A stretch of DNA of 64,000 nt from Alteriqipengyuania lutimaris (GTDB lineage: Bacteria > Pseudomonadota > Alphaproteobacteria > Sphingomonadales > Sphingomonadaceae). Below are positions 34,223 through 43,589 of the stretch, piece after piece (within the stretch, counting starts at the first letter, position 1; each line of letters begins with the position of its first letter). The stretch is taken from assembly GCF_003363135.1 (NCBI RefSeq), contig NZ_QRBB01000002.1:434001-498000 (forward strand). The letters are read 5' to 3'. Position numbers and translations under genes: made by a program. The notes below the pieces were generated by a model. That model saw only the letters and a list, made by a program, of their open reading frames with translations. It searched no databases and had not been told where the DNA came from.

Positions 34223-34915
34223 CTAGAGCCGCGAGCCCACGCCGAGCGCGCCGATCAAGACCGGATCGTTGGTCGACCGCGGATCGGCGCGGATCGCGGC
34301 TTCCTCGCGCCCAATCTCGGTCCAGATCGTGTCGTTGACCTCGCCCGCCACCCGGCTGGCGACGCCGCCGACGTCGACTCCCGCAAGGCTGGAGAGCAGC
34401 TGGCCGATCAGCGGATCCTGCGCCAGCCGCATCGCCTCGCCCAGTTCGGGCACCATCGCGTCGATCACGCGGGTCGCCGCCTGGCTGCGCAGATAACTCG
34501 TCGCCGCAGTCGGCCCGCCGGTGATAAGATCGATCGTGTTGCGCACCCCGATCAGCTGGATCGTATCGAAGATGACAGGTGCGGCGCGTTCGCTCGCGTC
34601 GACCGCGAAGCCCGCGAACTCGCGCTCCACCCGCGCCTTGATGAGGCCGGAGGTGAGAATATTGGCGAGCACATTGCCCCGCGCGCCGAGAAATCCGTCG
34701 AGCCCGATCTGCGCGACCTGCCGGTCCCAGAAGCCGCCGGGCGCTGTCAGGCGTGCGAAGGCGCGCTCGCTGGAGAGCAGCAGCAGCCGCTCGATAACGT
34801 TCGTCACGCGGTCCTCGTAGGTCGCGCAGCCACCCAGCATCATCACGCCCGCCCCGGCACCCATCATGCCCAGCAGGCGGCGTCGGTTCAGGCCATTTTC
34901 GAGAATTCCGGTCAT
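34223..34915 (-). CDS. DUF4197-like lipoprotein
   Basis: A 230-residue protein with a Tat-like and lipobox signal (NRRRLLGMMGAGAGVMMLGG followed by Cys), so likely exported and lipid-anchored. The rest is all-helical and matches the DUF4197 pattern (ERLLLLSSERAFARLTAPGG, then VREFAGFAVD-type helix, then GSRL end). Function unknown. An AAGGTGAG site lies just ahead of ATG 34915. It is divergent from priA with about 60 bases between starts. Confidence 0.75.
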   Translation of the reverse strand: MTGILENGLNRRRLLGMMGAGAGVMMLGGCATYEDRVTNVIERLLLLSSERAFARLTAPGGFWDRQVAQIGLDGFLGARGNVLANILTSGLIKARVEREFAGFAVDASERAAPVIFDTIQLIGVRNTIDLITGGPTAATSYLRSQAATRVIDAMVPELGEAMRLAQDPLIGQLLSSLAGVDVGGVASRVAGEVNDTIWTEIGREEAAIRADPRSTNDPVLIGALGVGSRL

Positions 34916-34974
34916 CGTCTCACCTTCCATCCTTGTCGCGCGGGAGCCCCAGCGCCCATATTGGCGGTCGACCA

Positions 34975-37152
34975 ATGCGCCGTATCCGCCTCCTCGTCCT
35001 CAACGCCGCGCTCGGCGTGCTCGATTACCGCGTGCCCGAGGGCATGGCGGTCGAGCACGGGCACGTCGTGCTTGCCCCGCTCGGTCCGCGCCAGGTCACG
35101 GGGATCGTGTGGGAAGAGGAACGCCTGCCGGGCGAGTCGGTGCCCGACGCGAAGCTGCGACCGATCCTCTCCGTCCTCCCCGTCGCCCCGGTGCGCGCCG
35201 AACTGCGTCGCCTGATCGAATGGACCGCCGACTACTACTGCGCGCACATGAGCTCGGTCGCGCGGATGGTGCTGGCGAGCGGCGGCGCGCTCAAAGGAGG
35301 CGTGACCGTGACCGAATATCGCCTGACCGGCGCGCAGCCCGACCGGATGACGCCCCAGCGCAAGGCTGCGCTCGAAAAGCTGGAAGATGCGCAGGGCACG
35401 ATCCGTGAGCTGGCAGCCATGGCCGGCGTTTCCGAGGGCGTGCTGCGCGGCCTCGTGAACCAGGGCGTGCTCGAGCCCGAAGAGGTTGACGCCGACCGCC
35501 CCTACCCGCGCGCCTTGCCCGACCATGCCGAGCCCGTGCTCTCGAAAGAGCAGGCCGAGGTCGCGGATGAACTTGTGGCCGCCGTGGAGGCTGGCGAATT
35601 CGCGCCAATCCTGCTCGACGGGGTGACCGGATCGGGCAAGACCGAGACCTATTTCGAACCCGTCGCCGCCGCGATCCGCGACGGAAAGCAGGTGCTGGTG
35701 CTGCTGCCCGAAATCGCGCTGACCGAGAACTTCCTGCGCCGGTTCGAGGATCGCTTCGGGGTGGTGCCGGTGCTGTGGCATTCCTCGCTGAAATCGTCCG
35801 AGCGCCGCCGCGCCTGGCGCGCGATCACGCGCGCGCCGGAGGATAACGGCGCGCAGGTGGTGGTGGGCGCGCGCTCAGCGCTGTTCCTGCCCTACGCCAA
35901 ACTCGGCCTGATCGTGGTCGACGAGGCGCACGAGATCAGCTTCAAGCAGGACGACGGGGTGCGCTACAACGCGCGCGACGTCGCGGTGATGCGGGGGCAT
36001 TTCGAGCGAATCCCGGTCGTGCTAGCCAGCGCGACCCCCGCGCTCGAAAGCCTGCATATGGCGGAGACGGGCACCTACCGGAAGCTCGACCTTCCCAGCC
36101 GCTTCGGCGGGGCCACACTGCCCACGATCCGCCTGCTCGACCTGACCGAGGAACCGCCCGAGCGCGGCCGCTGGCTTGCGCCTATGCTGGCGCGCGAGCT
36201 GTTCGCGCGGATGGAGCGCGGCGAGCAGACGCTGCTGTTCCTCAACCGGCGCGGCTATGCCCCGCTGACGCTGTGCCGCACCTGCGGATACCGCTTCCAG
36301 TGCAAGCAGTGCAGCGCTTGGCTGGTCGAACATCGCTTCTCGCGCAGGCTCGCCTGCCACCATTGCGGGCATGAGGAGCCGACGCCCGACGCCTGCCCCG
36401 AATGCGGCGAGAAGGACAGCCTCGTCCCCTGCGGCCCCGGCGTAGAGCGTGTCGCGGACGAAGTGCGCGAGATCGCGCCCGAGGCGCGGATCGCGGTGGC
36501 GACGTCCGACACGCTCAACACGCCCGCCCGGGCCGCCGAGTTCGTCGCCATGGCCGAAAGCGGCGCGATCGATGTGATCGTGGGCACGCAGTTGGTGACC
36601 AAGGGCTTCCACTTCCCCGACCTGACGCTGGTCGGCGTGGTCGATGCGGACCTTGGGCTGGAAGGCGGCGACCTGCGCGCCGCCGAGCGCGTATACCAGC
36701 AGATCGCGCAGGTCGCGGGCCGCGCGGGCCGTGCCTCCAAGCCGGGCGAAGTGCTGATCCAGACGCGCCACCCGGAAGCGCCGGTGATCGCCGCGCTGGC
36801 TGCGGGCGACCGCGATGCGTTCTACGCCGCCGAGCTCGAATCGCGACGCCACGCCAATGCCCCGCCCTTCGGACGCTGGGCGGCGATCATCGTTTCGAGC
36901 GAAGACGAGAAGGAGGCGCGCCTGGCCGCCGTGCGGATCGGCGATGCGCGCCCGCGGCTGGACGACATCATGATCCTCGGCCCCGCGCCCGCGCCGCTCG
37001 CCCAGCTCCGCGGCCGCTATCGCTATCGCCTGCTGATCAATGCCAAGCGCACCGCCGCACTGCAGGACGCGATCCGCGACTGGCTCGGTCCGCTCGAGCT
37101 GCCGCGCGGGGTGCGGGTGGGGATCGACATCGACCCCTATAGTTTCGTCTGA
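34975..37152 (+). CDS. priA: Primosomal helicase PriA
   Basis: A 725-residue replication-restart helicase. The DNA-binding N-terminal domain begins RLLVLNAALGVLDYRVPEG. The helicase core has Walker A GVTGSGKTE (near 217) and Walker B VVDEAHE (near 315). A zinc region has eight cysteines (CRTCGYRFQCKQC through CPECGE, about 434-482), and a second helicase motif TQLVTKGFHFPDLTLV follows. All features of an intact PriA are present. The start at 34975 matches the family start; the longer frame overlaps the divergent gene. Confidence 0.96.
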   Translation: MRRIRLLVLNAALGVLDYRVPEGMAVEHGHVVLAPLGPRQVTGIVWEEERLPGESVPDAKLRPILSVLPVAPVRAELRRLIEWTADYYCAHMSSVARMVLASGGALKGGVTVTEYRLTGAQPDRMTPQRKAALEKLEDAQGTIRELAAMAGVSEGVLRGLVNQGVLEPEEVDADRPYPRALPDHAEPVLSKEQAEVADELVAAVEAGEFAPILLDGVTGSGKTETYFEPVAAAIRDGKQVLVLLPEIALTENFLRRFEDRFGVVPVLWHSSLKSSERRRAWRAITRAPEDNGAQVVVGARSALFLPYAKLGLIVVDEAHEISFKQDDGVRYNARDVAVMRGHFERIPVVLASATPALESLHMAETGTYRKLDLPSRFGGATLPTIRLLDLTEEPPERGRWLAPMLARELFARMERGEQTLLFLNRRGYAPLTLCRTCGYRFQCKQCSAWLVEHRFSRRLACHHCGHEEPTPDACPECGEKDSLVPCGPGVERVADEVREIAPEARIAVATSDTLNTPARAAEFVAMAESGAIDVIVGTQLVTKGFHFPDLTLVGVVDADLGLEGGDLRAAERVYQQIAQVAGRAGRASKPGEVLIQTRHPEAPVIAALAAGDRDAFYAAELESRRHANAPPFGRWAAIIVSSEDEKEARLAAVRIGDARPRLDDIMILGPAPAPLAQLRGRYRYRLLINAKRTAALQDAIRDWLGPLELPRGVRVGIDIDPYSFV

Positions 37153-37207
37153 GACCCCTGCCCAAAAGCCCAGCCGAACCAATGCAGGGCCGACGCGTTG
37201 AGCGGGA

Positions 37208-38779
37208 ATGGCAGATACCCCCGACGGCCCCGTTCTCGTGCCCATCCTCGGCGACCAGCTGACCCGCGATCTCGCTTCGCTGCGCGGCCGCACGAAGGAG
37301 GATACCGTCGTGCTGATGATGGAGGTGTGGGACGAGGCGACTTACGTGCGCCATCACAAACAGAAGATCGTCCTCGTCTTCTCCGCCATGCGCCATTTCG
37401 CCGCAGAGCTGCGCGATGCCGGCTGGACGGTCGACTATGTGAAGCTGACCGACGAAGACAATGCCGGCGGCTTCACCGGCGAGGTCGCACGCGCGATCGA
37501 GCGGCACGGTCCGCGCGCCGTCCATATCGTCGAAGCGGGCGAATGGCGCGTGCAGCAGCAGATCGAGGAATGGCCGGACAAGTTCGATTGCGAGGTCGAT
37601 ATCCTTTCCGACGACCGCTTCGTGAGCTCGCTGTCCGAATTTCGCGACTGGGCGGAGGATCGCGACACGCTGCGGATGGAGTTCTTTTACCGCGAGATGC
37701 GCCGCAAGACCGGGCTGCTGATGGACGGCGACAAGCCTGAAGGCGGCGAGTGGAACTACGACAGCGAGAACCGCAAGCCGCCCAAGGAAGGGCTCGAAGC
37801 GCCGCAACGGCCGCTTTTCGAGCCCGACGACATCACCCGCGCCTGTATCGCGCTGGTCGAAGAGCGGTTCGGCGATCATTTCGGATCGCCCGAAAATTTC
37901 GGCTGGCCGGTCACCCGCGATGAAGCCGAGCAAGCCGCCGACGCCTTTTTCGCCGAGCGAATCGAGTGTTTCGGCCCTTTTCAGGACGCGATGGTCCACG
38001 GGCAGGACGACCTGTTCCACTCGATGCTATCGACGAGCATCAACCTCGGCCTGCTCGATCCGCTTGACCTGTGCCGACGCGCAGAACAGGCGTACAAGGA
38101 GGGCAAGGCGCCACTCAACAGCGTCGAGGGGTTCATCCGCCAGCTCATCGGCTGGCGCGAATATATCCGCGGCTTCTACTGGCTGCACATGCCGCACCTC
38201 CGACGCGCAAATGCGCTGAATGCCCAGCGCGGACTGCCCGAATTCTTCTGGACCGGCGAGACCGACATGCGCTGCCTCGCCGACTGCATCCGCTCGACCC
38301 GCGACAATGCGCATGCGCATCATATCCAGCGGCTGATGGTGCTGGGGAACTTCTGTCTGATCGCGGGAATTTCCCCGCGCGAGGTGCAGGACTGGTATCT
38401 GGTGGTCTATGCCGATGCCTACGAATGGGTCGAGCTGCCCAATGTGGCGGCGATGATCCTCTACGCCGACGGGGGCAAGCTGGCATCAAAGCCCTATGCG
38501 GCCTCGGGCAACTACATCAACAAGATGAGCAATTACTGCTCCGACTGCGCCTACTCGGTCTCAAAGAAGACCGGCGACGGCGCGTGTCCGTTCAATTCGC
38601 TCTACTGGCATTTCATGGACCGGCATCGCGACAAGCTGGAAAGCAATCACCGCATCGGCCGGATCTATTCCAACTGGGACCGGATGGGGGAAGATCGCCA
38701 GCGCGATTATCTCGACACCGCCGAAGCGTTTCTCGACACGCTGAAGCCCGCGGATTCGGGCTGGGCCCGCGCCGACTAG
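37208..38779 (+). CDS. Iron-sulfur cryptochrome/photolyase family protein
   Basis: A 523-residue protein of the deoxyribodipyrimidine-photolyase-related group (FeS-BCP/CryPro type, PhrB-like). N-terminal Rossmann-like part VLVPILGDQLTRDLASLRGR, FAD-binding helical part with QLIGWREYIRGFYW, and [4Fe-4S] cysteines near C444, C447 and C460 (NYCSDCAYSV, then GACPFNSLYWHF). Characterised relatives repair (6-4) photoproducts or sense blue light. The stop TAG shares its bases with the convergent SIP gene. Confidence 0.9.
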   Translation: MADTPDGPVLVPILGDQLTRDLASLRGRTKEDTVVLMMEVWDEATYVRHHKQKIVLVFSAMRHFAAELRDAGWTVDYVKLTDEDNAGGFTGEVARAIERHGPRAVHIVEAGEWRVQQQIEEWPDKFDCEVDILSDDRFVSSLSEFRDWAEDRDTLRMEFFYREMRRKTGLLMDGDKPEGGEWNYDSENRKPPKEGLEAPQRPLFEPDDITRACIALVEERFGDHFGSPENFGWPVTRDEAEQAADAFFAERIECFGPFQDAMVHGQDDLFHSMLSTSINLGLLDPLDLCRRAEQAYKEGKAPLNSVEGFIRQLIGWREYIRGFYWLHMPHLRRANALNAQRGLPEFFWTGETDMRCLADCIRSTRDNAHAHHIQRLMVLGNFCLIAGISPREVQDWYLVVYADAYEWVELPNVAAMILYADGGKLASKPYAASGNYINKMSNYCSDCAYSVSKKTGDGACPFNSLYWHFMDRHRDKLESNHRIGRIYSNWDRMGEDRQRDYLDTAEAFLDTLKPADSGWARAD

Positions 38780-39531
38780 GCGGGCTGTCCCTCCGCATCC
38801 TCGCGCTTCACGACTTTGTGCTCGTCTTCGCCCAAGCCCGCCTTCCAGTAGCTCGAGATGTAAAGCGAGGTACCGCGCAGGCCGAGTTCGTCGCGCAGGA
38901 ATGTTCGCAGGTTCCGCATGGCGGAGAATTCGCTGGCTGCCCAGCCGGCCACCCGACCGTGCGGCAACGCCACCTTGCGCAGTTCGTCGGCGAGCAGATC
39001 GGGCCGAGCGCCCGGTTCGCGGTTGACCAGCCAGCGGATCTCGACGCCGTCGGGCTTGTCGAGCTCGACCTGGTCGGCCTCGCTCTGGATCTCGATCGCC
39101 GCAACCCCGCGCGCATCGGGCGAAAGCGCGGCAAGGTTCACCGAAATCGCAGGCAGCGCGGTCATGTCGCCCGCGATCAGGTAGAAGTCGTGGTCGGAAG
39201 GCAGCGGCTTGGCGGCGCCCGGTCCGCCGATCTTGATGGTGTCGCCCGGCCCGGCGGCGAGCGACCATCTGGTCGCCGGGCCCGCCGCATCGTCGCCGTG
39301 CAGCGCGAAATCGATATCGAGCTCGCCCTCGCGCTGGTCGCGGATCGTGTAGGTGCGCACGATCGGCTTGCCTCTGGCGTCCTCGCCGAGGAACAGCTTG
39401 AGATAGCCGCCTTGCTGGCCTTCGGGAAAGCCTGCGAGTCCGGGCCCGCCCAGCGTGACGCGCTGAAGCGAGGGCGTAATCCTTTCGCGGTGGAGGACGG
39501 TCAATGCGCGGGGGTCGGGCCTATTGCTCAT
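38776..39531 (-). CDS. Siderophore-interacting flavoprotein
   Basis: A 251-residue FAD/NAD(P)H protein of the SIP family that reduces ferric siderophores in the cytoplasm. The FAD motif RTYTIRDQREGELDIDFALH, the Gly-rich loop AAGPGDTIKIGGP and the C-terminal GLGEDEHK (often the final SIP segment) are clear. ATG 39531 is used; an upstream GTG at 39540 is close. The stop codon is within the palindrome CTAG that also ends the photolyase gene. Confidence 0.88.
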   Translation of the reverse strand: MSNRPDPRALTVLHRERITPSLQRVTLGGPGLAGFPEGQQGGYLKLFLGEDARGKPIVRTYTIRDQREGELDIDFALHGDDAAGPATRWSLAAGPGDTIKIGGPGAAKPLPSDHDFYLIAGDMTALPAISVNLAALSPDARGVAAIEIQSEADQVELDKPDGVEIRWLVNREPGARPDLLADELRKVALPHGRVAGWAASEFSAMRNLRTFLRDELGLRGTSLYISSYWKAGLGEDEHKVVKREDAEGQPA

Positions 39532-39660
39532 GCGGGCCACTTAATGCGAGCGACTCTCATTTGCAATGCCGTCCGGGAGCCGCCCAGTATCAACCTCTTG
39601 GAACGACGGCCTGCCGAGCGATTTGGTTAAGAGAACCCCCCGATAACGAAAGATCCCCCA

Positions 39661-41040
39661 ATGTCCGACATCACCACCGTCAATCCCGCCACCGGCGAGA
39701 CTATCGAGACCTACACGCAAATCGGCAAGGACGAGGCCTTCGCCAAGGTCGATGCCTGCCACGACGCGTTCAGCGAGTGGAAGCTGCGCAGCCTCGACGA
39801 CCGTGCACAGGTCATCAAGGGCCTCGGCAAGGCGCTGCGCGACAACAAGGAAGAGCTGGCCCAGCTGATGACCCGCGAGGTCGGCAAGCTGATCGGCGAC
39901 AGCCGCGACGAAGTGGAGCTGTGCGCCGCGATCTGCGACTACACCGCCGCCAACGGCCCCAAGGAGCTGGCCGACGAGAAACGCGATCCGAACAATGCCG
40001 GGCGCGGCATCGTCACCTATTCGCCCATCGGCGTGATCTACGGCATCCAGCCGTGGAACTTCCCCGCCTATCAGGTGATCCGCTACGCCGTCGCCAACCT
40101 GATGACGGGCAACGGCGTGCTGCTGAAGCACGCCGCCAACTGCACCGGCAGCGGCCTGAAGATCGAGGAGATTTTCAAGAAGGGCGGCCTGCCCGATGGT
40201 CTGTTCACCGTACTCGTCATCGACCACGACCTGTCGGACGAGGTCATCGCCTACGACAAGGTTCGCGGCGTCACCCTCACCGGCTCGGACGGTGCGGGCA
40301 AGCACATTGCGGAAGAAGCGGGCAAGGCGCTGAAGCCGACCGTCCTCGAGCTGGGATCGAACGATGCCTACATGGTTCTGGAAGACGCCGATCTGGACAA
40401 GGCGGTGGGGATCTGCGCCAGCGCGCGGCTCTATAATAACGGCCAGACCTGCATCAACGGCAAGCGCTTCATCGTGACCGAGAAGGTCTACGACGAATTC
40501 GTCAAGAAATACGTCGCCAAGTTCTCGGCCGTGAAGACCGGCGATCCGACCGCCGATGGGACCGATATGGGCCCGATGGCACGCGAGGACCTGCGGAAGA
40601 CCTTGCAGGATCAGGTCGACCAGTCGGTCGAAAAGGGTGCGAAGATAGAATGCGGCGGCGCCATCCCCGATGGGCCGGGCGCGTTCTATCCGGCGACCGT
40701 CCTCACCAATGTCCAGCCCGGCCAGCCAGCCTATGACGACGAGCTCTTCGGCCCCGTCGCCAGCGTCATCAAGGCGAAGGACGACGAGGACGCGATGCGG
40801 ATCGCCAACGACAGCCGCTACGGCCTCGGCGGCGGGATCATGTCGAAGAATGTCGACCGCGCGATCGAGCTTGCGTCCAAGCACTTCGACACCGGCATGG
40901 TGTTCATCAACACCTTCGGCGTTGCCGACCCCTCGATGCCCTTCGGCGGCGTGAAGAACTCGGGCTACGGGCGCGAGCACGGCGGCTTCGGGATCAAGGA
41001 ATTCGCAAACGCCAAGGCGATCTTCGTCGGCGCCGAATAG
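39661..41040 (+). CDS. Succinate-semialdehyde dehydrogenase-type aldehyde dehydrogenase
   Basis: A 459-residue NAD(P)-dependent enzyme of the short Sad-type SSADH group. Cofactor site PWNFPAYQVIRYAVANLMTG, catalytic Glu in TVLELGSNDAY, and Cys in YNNGQTCINGKRF are all present. The E-L-G-S-N-D variant is characteristic of this branch. It stands alone, followed by a strong terminator, and is divergent from the SIP gene. Confidence 0.88.
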   Translation: MSDITTVNPATGETIETYTQIGKDEAFAKVDACHDAFSEWKLRSLDDRAQVIKGLGKALRDNKEELAQLMTREVGKLIGDSRDEVELCAAICDYTAANGPKELADEKRDPNNAGRGIVTYSPIGVIYGIQPWNFPAYQVIRYAVANLMTGNGVLLKHAANCTGSGLKIEEIFKKGGLPDGLFTVLVIDHDLSDEVIAYDKVRGVTLTGSDGAGKHIAEEAGKALKPTVLELGSNDAYMVLEDADLDKAVGICASARLYNNGQTCINGKRFIVTEKVYDEFVKKYVAKFSAVKTGDPTADGTDMGPMAREDLRKTLQDQVDQSVEKGAKIECGGAIPDGPGAFYPATVLTNVQPGQPAYDDELFGPVASVIKAKDDEDAMRIANDSRYGLGGGIMSKNVDRAIELASKHFDTGMVFINTFGVADPSMPFGGVKNSGYGREHGGFGIKEFANAKAIFVGAE

Positions 41041-41090
41041 GCGAGACGCAGACCGGGCGTCGCCGACTGGCGAGGCCCCGAAGACCCCGC

Positions 41091-41128
41091 AACCGGGGCG
41101 GCTTGGTCGCCCCGGTTGACGTGTTTTT
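41091..41128 (+). terminator. Rho-independent terminator after the aldehyde dehydrogenase
   Basis: AACCGGGGCG (41091-41100), a seven-base loop, CGCCCCGGTT (41108-41117), then five T residues at 41124-41128. The perfect 10-bp stem is a strong transcription end separating the dehydrogenase from the TetR gene. Confidence 0.88.
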
Positions 41129-41202
41129 GCGTGACCGGGCCGCGCTGACAATACGGTCTCGGACCCGGTTGCCGCGGCGTTTCCGCCACGGTACCGTTTC
41201 AT

Positions 41203-41829
41203 ATGGCAGAGACGAAAGAGCCGGCGAAAGAAAGGCCCGGAGCCGGAAGGCCCCGCGCAAGGGGCCGCCCGCGCAGCGAGCAGTCGCGCGAGGCGATCCT
41301 GCTTGCCGCGCTGAAGCTGCTGGTGCGCGACGGTTACGAGAACCTCACGATCGAAGGCGTCGCGCGCGAGGCGGGTACGGGCAAGAGCACGATCTACCGC
41401 TGGTGGAAGGGCCGCAGCGACCTGGCGGTGGACGCCTTCTTCAGCGCGATCGACGAAACGCTCGACCTCCATGAGACCGGCAGGGCCGAAACCGATTTCC
41501 GCGCGCAGATCGCGGGCATGGCGGCGCAATTGAGGGGGCCTGCGGGCCGCGCCTTCGCCGCCATGCTCGCGGGCGGGCGCGACAGCCCCTCGGTCGCGGC
41601 GGCGGTGCGCAAGCGCTGGCTCGATCCGCGGCGCGACTGGGCGCGGATGCGCATGGCGCGGGCGGCCGAGGCGGGCCAGTTGCAGGAGGGCGTCGAGCCG
41701 CGCGCCGCGCTCGCGCTGCTTTATTCGCCGCTCTATTCGCCGCTGCTGTTCGGCAACGACATCCCCTCCGCCAAGGACCTCGACGCGGCATTCTCGCTCG
41801 CCGCGCGCGCGATCTTCAAACCCTCGTAG
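41203..41829 (+). CDS. TetR family regulator
   Basis: A 208-residue repressor. A basic disordered leader (rich in Ala/Gly/Arg/Pro) precedes the TetR helix-turn-helix (SREAILLAALKLLVRDGYEN, then REAGTGKSTIYRWWKGRSDL). The C-terminal half with ALLYSPLYSPLLFGND is of the C_11-like type. The last 97 bases overlap the end of the convergent membrane-protein gene. No regulated gene is obvious; the start of the dehydrogenase upstream is too far for a shared site. Confidence 0.87.
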   Translation: MAETKEPAKERPGAGRPRARGRPRSEQSREAILLAALKLLVRDGYENLTIEGVAREAGTGKSTIYRWWKGRSDLAVDAFFSAIDETLDLHETGRAETDFRAQIAGMAAQLRGPAGRAFAAMLAGGRDSPSVAAAVRKRWLDPRRDWARMRMARAAEAGQLQEGVEPRAALALLYSPLYSPLLFGNDIPSAKDLDAAFSLAARAIFKPS

Positions 41830-42785
41830 AAAGCGGGCGCCTCATCGACCCGGAAAGCGATGCGCGCCACCTCGCGCTCGCGCCCGAACGGGCCGGGAAC
41901 ACGGATCGGTGCGCGCAGCTCGAGCAGCACGTTGGGCCACGAGAGAAGCGCTGCGTTGAGCGTGTCGCGCGCCTTGACCTCTTCGGCAGAGAAGCTGTCG
42001 CGCGCCTCGGCGATCGCCTCGTAGGGAACCAGCACGCCGATGACGAAGCCCGCACGCACGCGCACGCCCTCGTCGGTCAGCAGGATCGGCCGCAGCCGCA
42101 GGCTCTTGAGCAGCGCGATCGTCCACAGCAGACCCCAGGCGCTGAGCGCGAACAGCGTCCAGGCCAGCGTCGGGCTCCACAGCATGACCAGCAGGTGCAC
42201 CGCGCCCAGCTCGATCACCTGCAGCACCATCAGAGCCGCGATCATCGGGACGAGATAGCGGTGGTAGGCGAAGGCCTGTGTACCCGCGGGCACGTCTGGC
42301 GCCCGCCCCCAGCTCAGCAGCGCGAGATGCAGCACCCGCGCCTCGGCGAAGAGCAGCGCGACGAGCGGGCGGGGCAGCATTTCGCCGAGCGCGCTTTCGA
42401 GCGAATGCTGGCGACGCCAGACGCGAAGGGCTCGCCAGCCCGACCAGCCGATATAGGCGATAATGGTCAGCCCAAGCGCCAGCGGGATGGCGGCGGTCGC
42501 GAGGATCGCATCGCGGACGGGGCCCCTGCTCGCCACCAGCACCACCAGGCTCGCCGCCGCGAAAGCGCCGAGCATCGCCCTTGGCCCGGGCCTCATAGCT
42601 TCGTGCTTGGCGATCGTGCCGAGCGCGAGAGCATCCGCAACGATCCAGCCGAACAGCAGGGCAGCTAAAACGGGATTCGCCGCCGCCCATCCGGTCGCGG
42701 CAAAGGCGACCGCGCCGCCCAGCGCGAGGGGCGGCAGGATGGTCGCGAGCATGCGGCGCGACCCGGCGGAAATGGCGATGGCCAT
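41733..42785 (-). CDS. Multi-span membrane protein of unknown function
   Basis: A 350-residue protein with six to seven hydrophobic segments in the first 210 residues, then a soluble C-terminal part (GFVIGVLVPYEAIAEARDSF, then REVARIAFRVDEAPAFYEGL) resembling a PH-like domain. No family recognised. The stop reaches 97 bases into the convergent TetR gene. Start at ATG 42785. Confidence 0.75.
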   Translation of the reverse strand: MAIAISAGSRRMLATILPPLALGGAVAFAATGWAAANPVLAALLFGWIVADALALGTIAKHEAMRPGPRAMLGAFAAASLVVLVASRGPVRDAILATAAIPLALGLTIIAYIGWSGWRALRVWRRQHSLESALGEMLPRPLVALLFAEARVLHLALLSWGRAPDVPAGTQAFAYHRYLVPMIAALMVLQVIELGAVHLLVMLWSPTLAWTLFALSAWGLLWTIALLKSLRLRPILLTDEGVRVRAGFVIGVLVPYEAIAEARDSFSAEEVKARDTLNAALLSWPNVLLELRAPIRVPGPFGREREVARIAFRVDEAPAFYEGLKIARAASENAASRSLAEGMSLPNSSGE

Positions 42786-42824
42786 GCGCTTGCCTTAGGC
42801 CATGATGCCCGCCTGCGCCAGAGC

Positions 42825-43589
42825 TCAGGCGAGGCCAGCAGCCCCCGCCAGCGCCTCTTTTGCAGCGCTTTCCAGCGCCGCCATCGCCTGTTGCCAGGGA
42901 CCCGGTCCGTAACTGATCCGCGCGACACCGCAGGCTGCCAAAGCGCGGTTGTCGACCATGCCGGGCAGCCGCATGATATTGACCGGCAGCGGTACCTTCG
43001 CGCACAGTTCGGTGATGAGCGCGGGATCGCCCAGCCCCGGCGCGAAGAAGCACTGCGCGCCCGCATGGGTGTAAGCCTGCGCCCGCGCGATCGCTTCGCC
43101 CAGCAGCGCCGGATCGTCGGCATTCTCCCCCGCCATCAGGCGCGACAGGAACAGGTCGGTTCGCGCGTTCACGAACAGGCCGCTGCCCGCGACCGCCGCG
43201 ATCCGCGCGGCCTGATGCTCGACCGCATAGAGACCCTCGCCCGCAACGACCCGATCCTCGAAATTGCAGCCCGCCGCGCCGGTCTCCGCCAGCCGCCGCG
43301 CGTTTGCTGCAAGGCCCCCGGGATCGGCAGCATAGCCGCCTTCGAAATCGACCGAGACCGGCAGATCGACTGCCGCGACGATTTCGCGCGCGACGCGCAG
43401 CAGATCGGCAAGCGGAAGATCCTCGCCATCCGCGTATCCGTGGGCACCTGCCACCGACATGCTGCCGGTCGCGATCGCACGTGCGCCCGCCGCGGCGACA
43501 GCGCGAGCGGAGCCGGCTTCCCAGGTGTTGTAGAGCACCAGCGGGGAGCCCGCCCGGTGAAGCGCCCCGAATTCGGTTTTTCCGGTCAT
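42825..43589 (-). CDS. Isocitrate lyase/PEP mutase family protein
   Basis: A 254-residue TIM-barrel protein with LVLYNTWEAGSARAVAAAGA, the metal-site motif SVDFEGGYAADP and NFEDRVVAGEGLYAVE. The usual family signature uses DxD-type residues and here SVDFEGGY keeps Asp/Glu. Many relatives are of unknown substrate (carboxy-PEP mutase or oxaloacetate hydrolase-like). The start overlaps the ada stop by 4 nt, so it is co-transcribed with the DNA-alkylation repair gene. Confidence 0.85.
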   Translation of the reverse strand: MTGKTEFGALHRAGSPLVLYNTWEAGSARAVAAAGARAIATGSMSVAGAHGYADGEDLPLADLLRVAREIVAAVDLPVSVDFEGGYAADPGGLAANARRLAETGAAGCNFEDRVVAGEGLYAVEHQAARIAAVAGSGLFVNARTDLFLSRLMAGENADDPALLGEAIARAQAYTHAGAQCFFAPGLGDPALITELCAKVPLPVNIMRLPGMVDNRALAACGVARISYGPGPWQQAMAALESAAKEALAGAAGLA

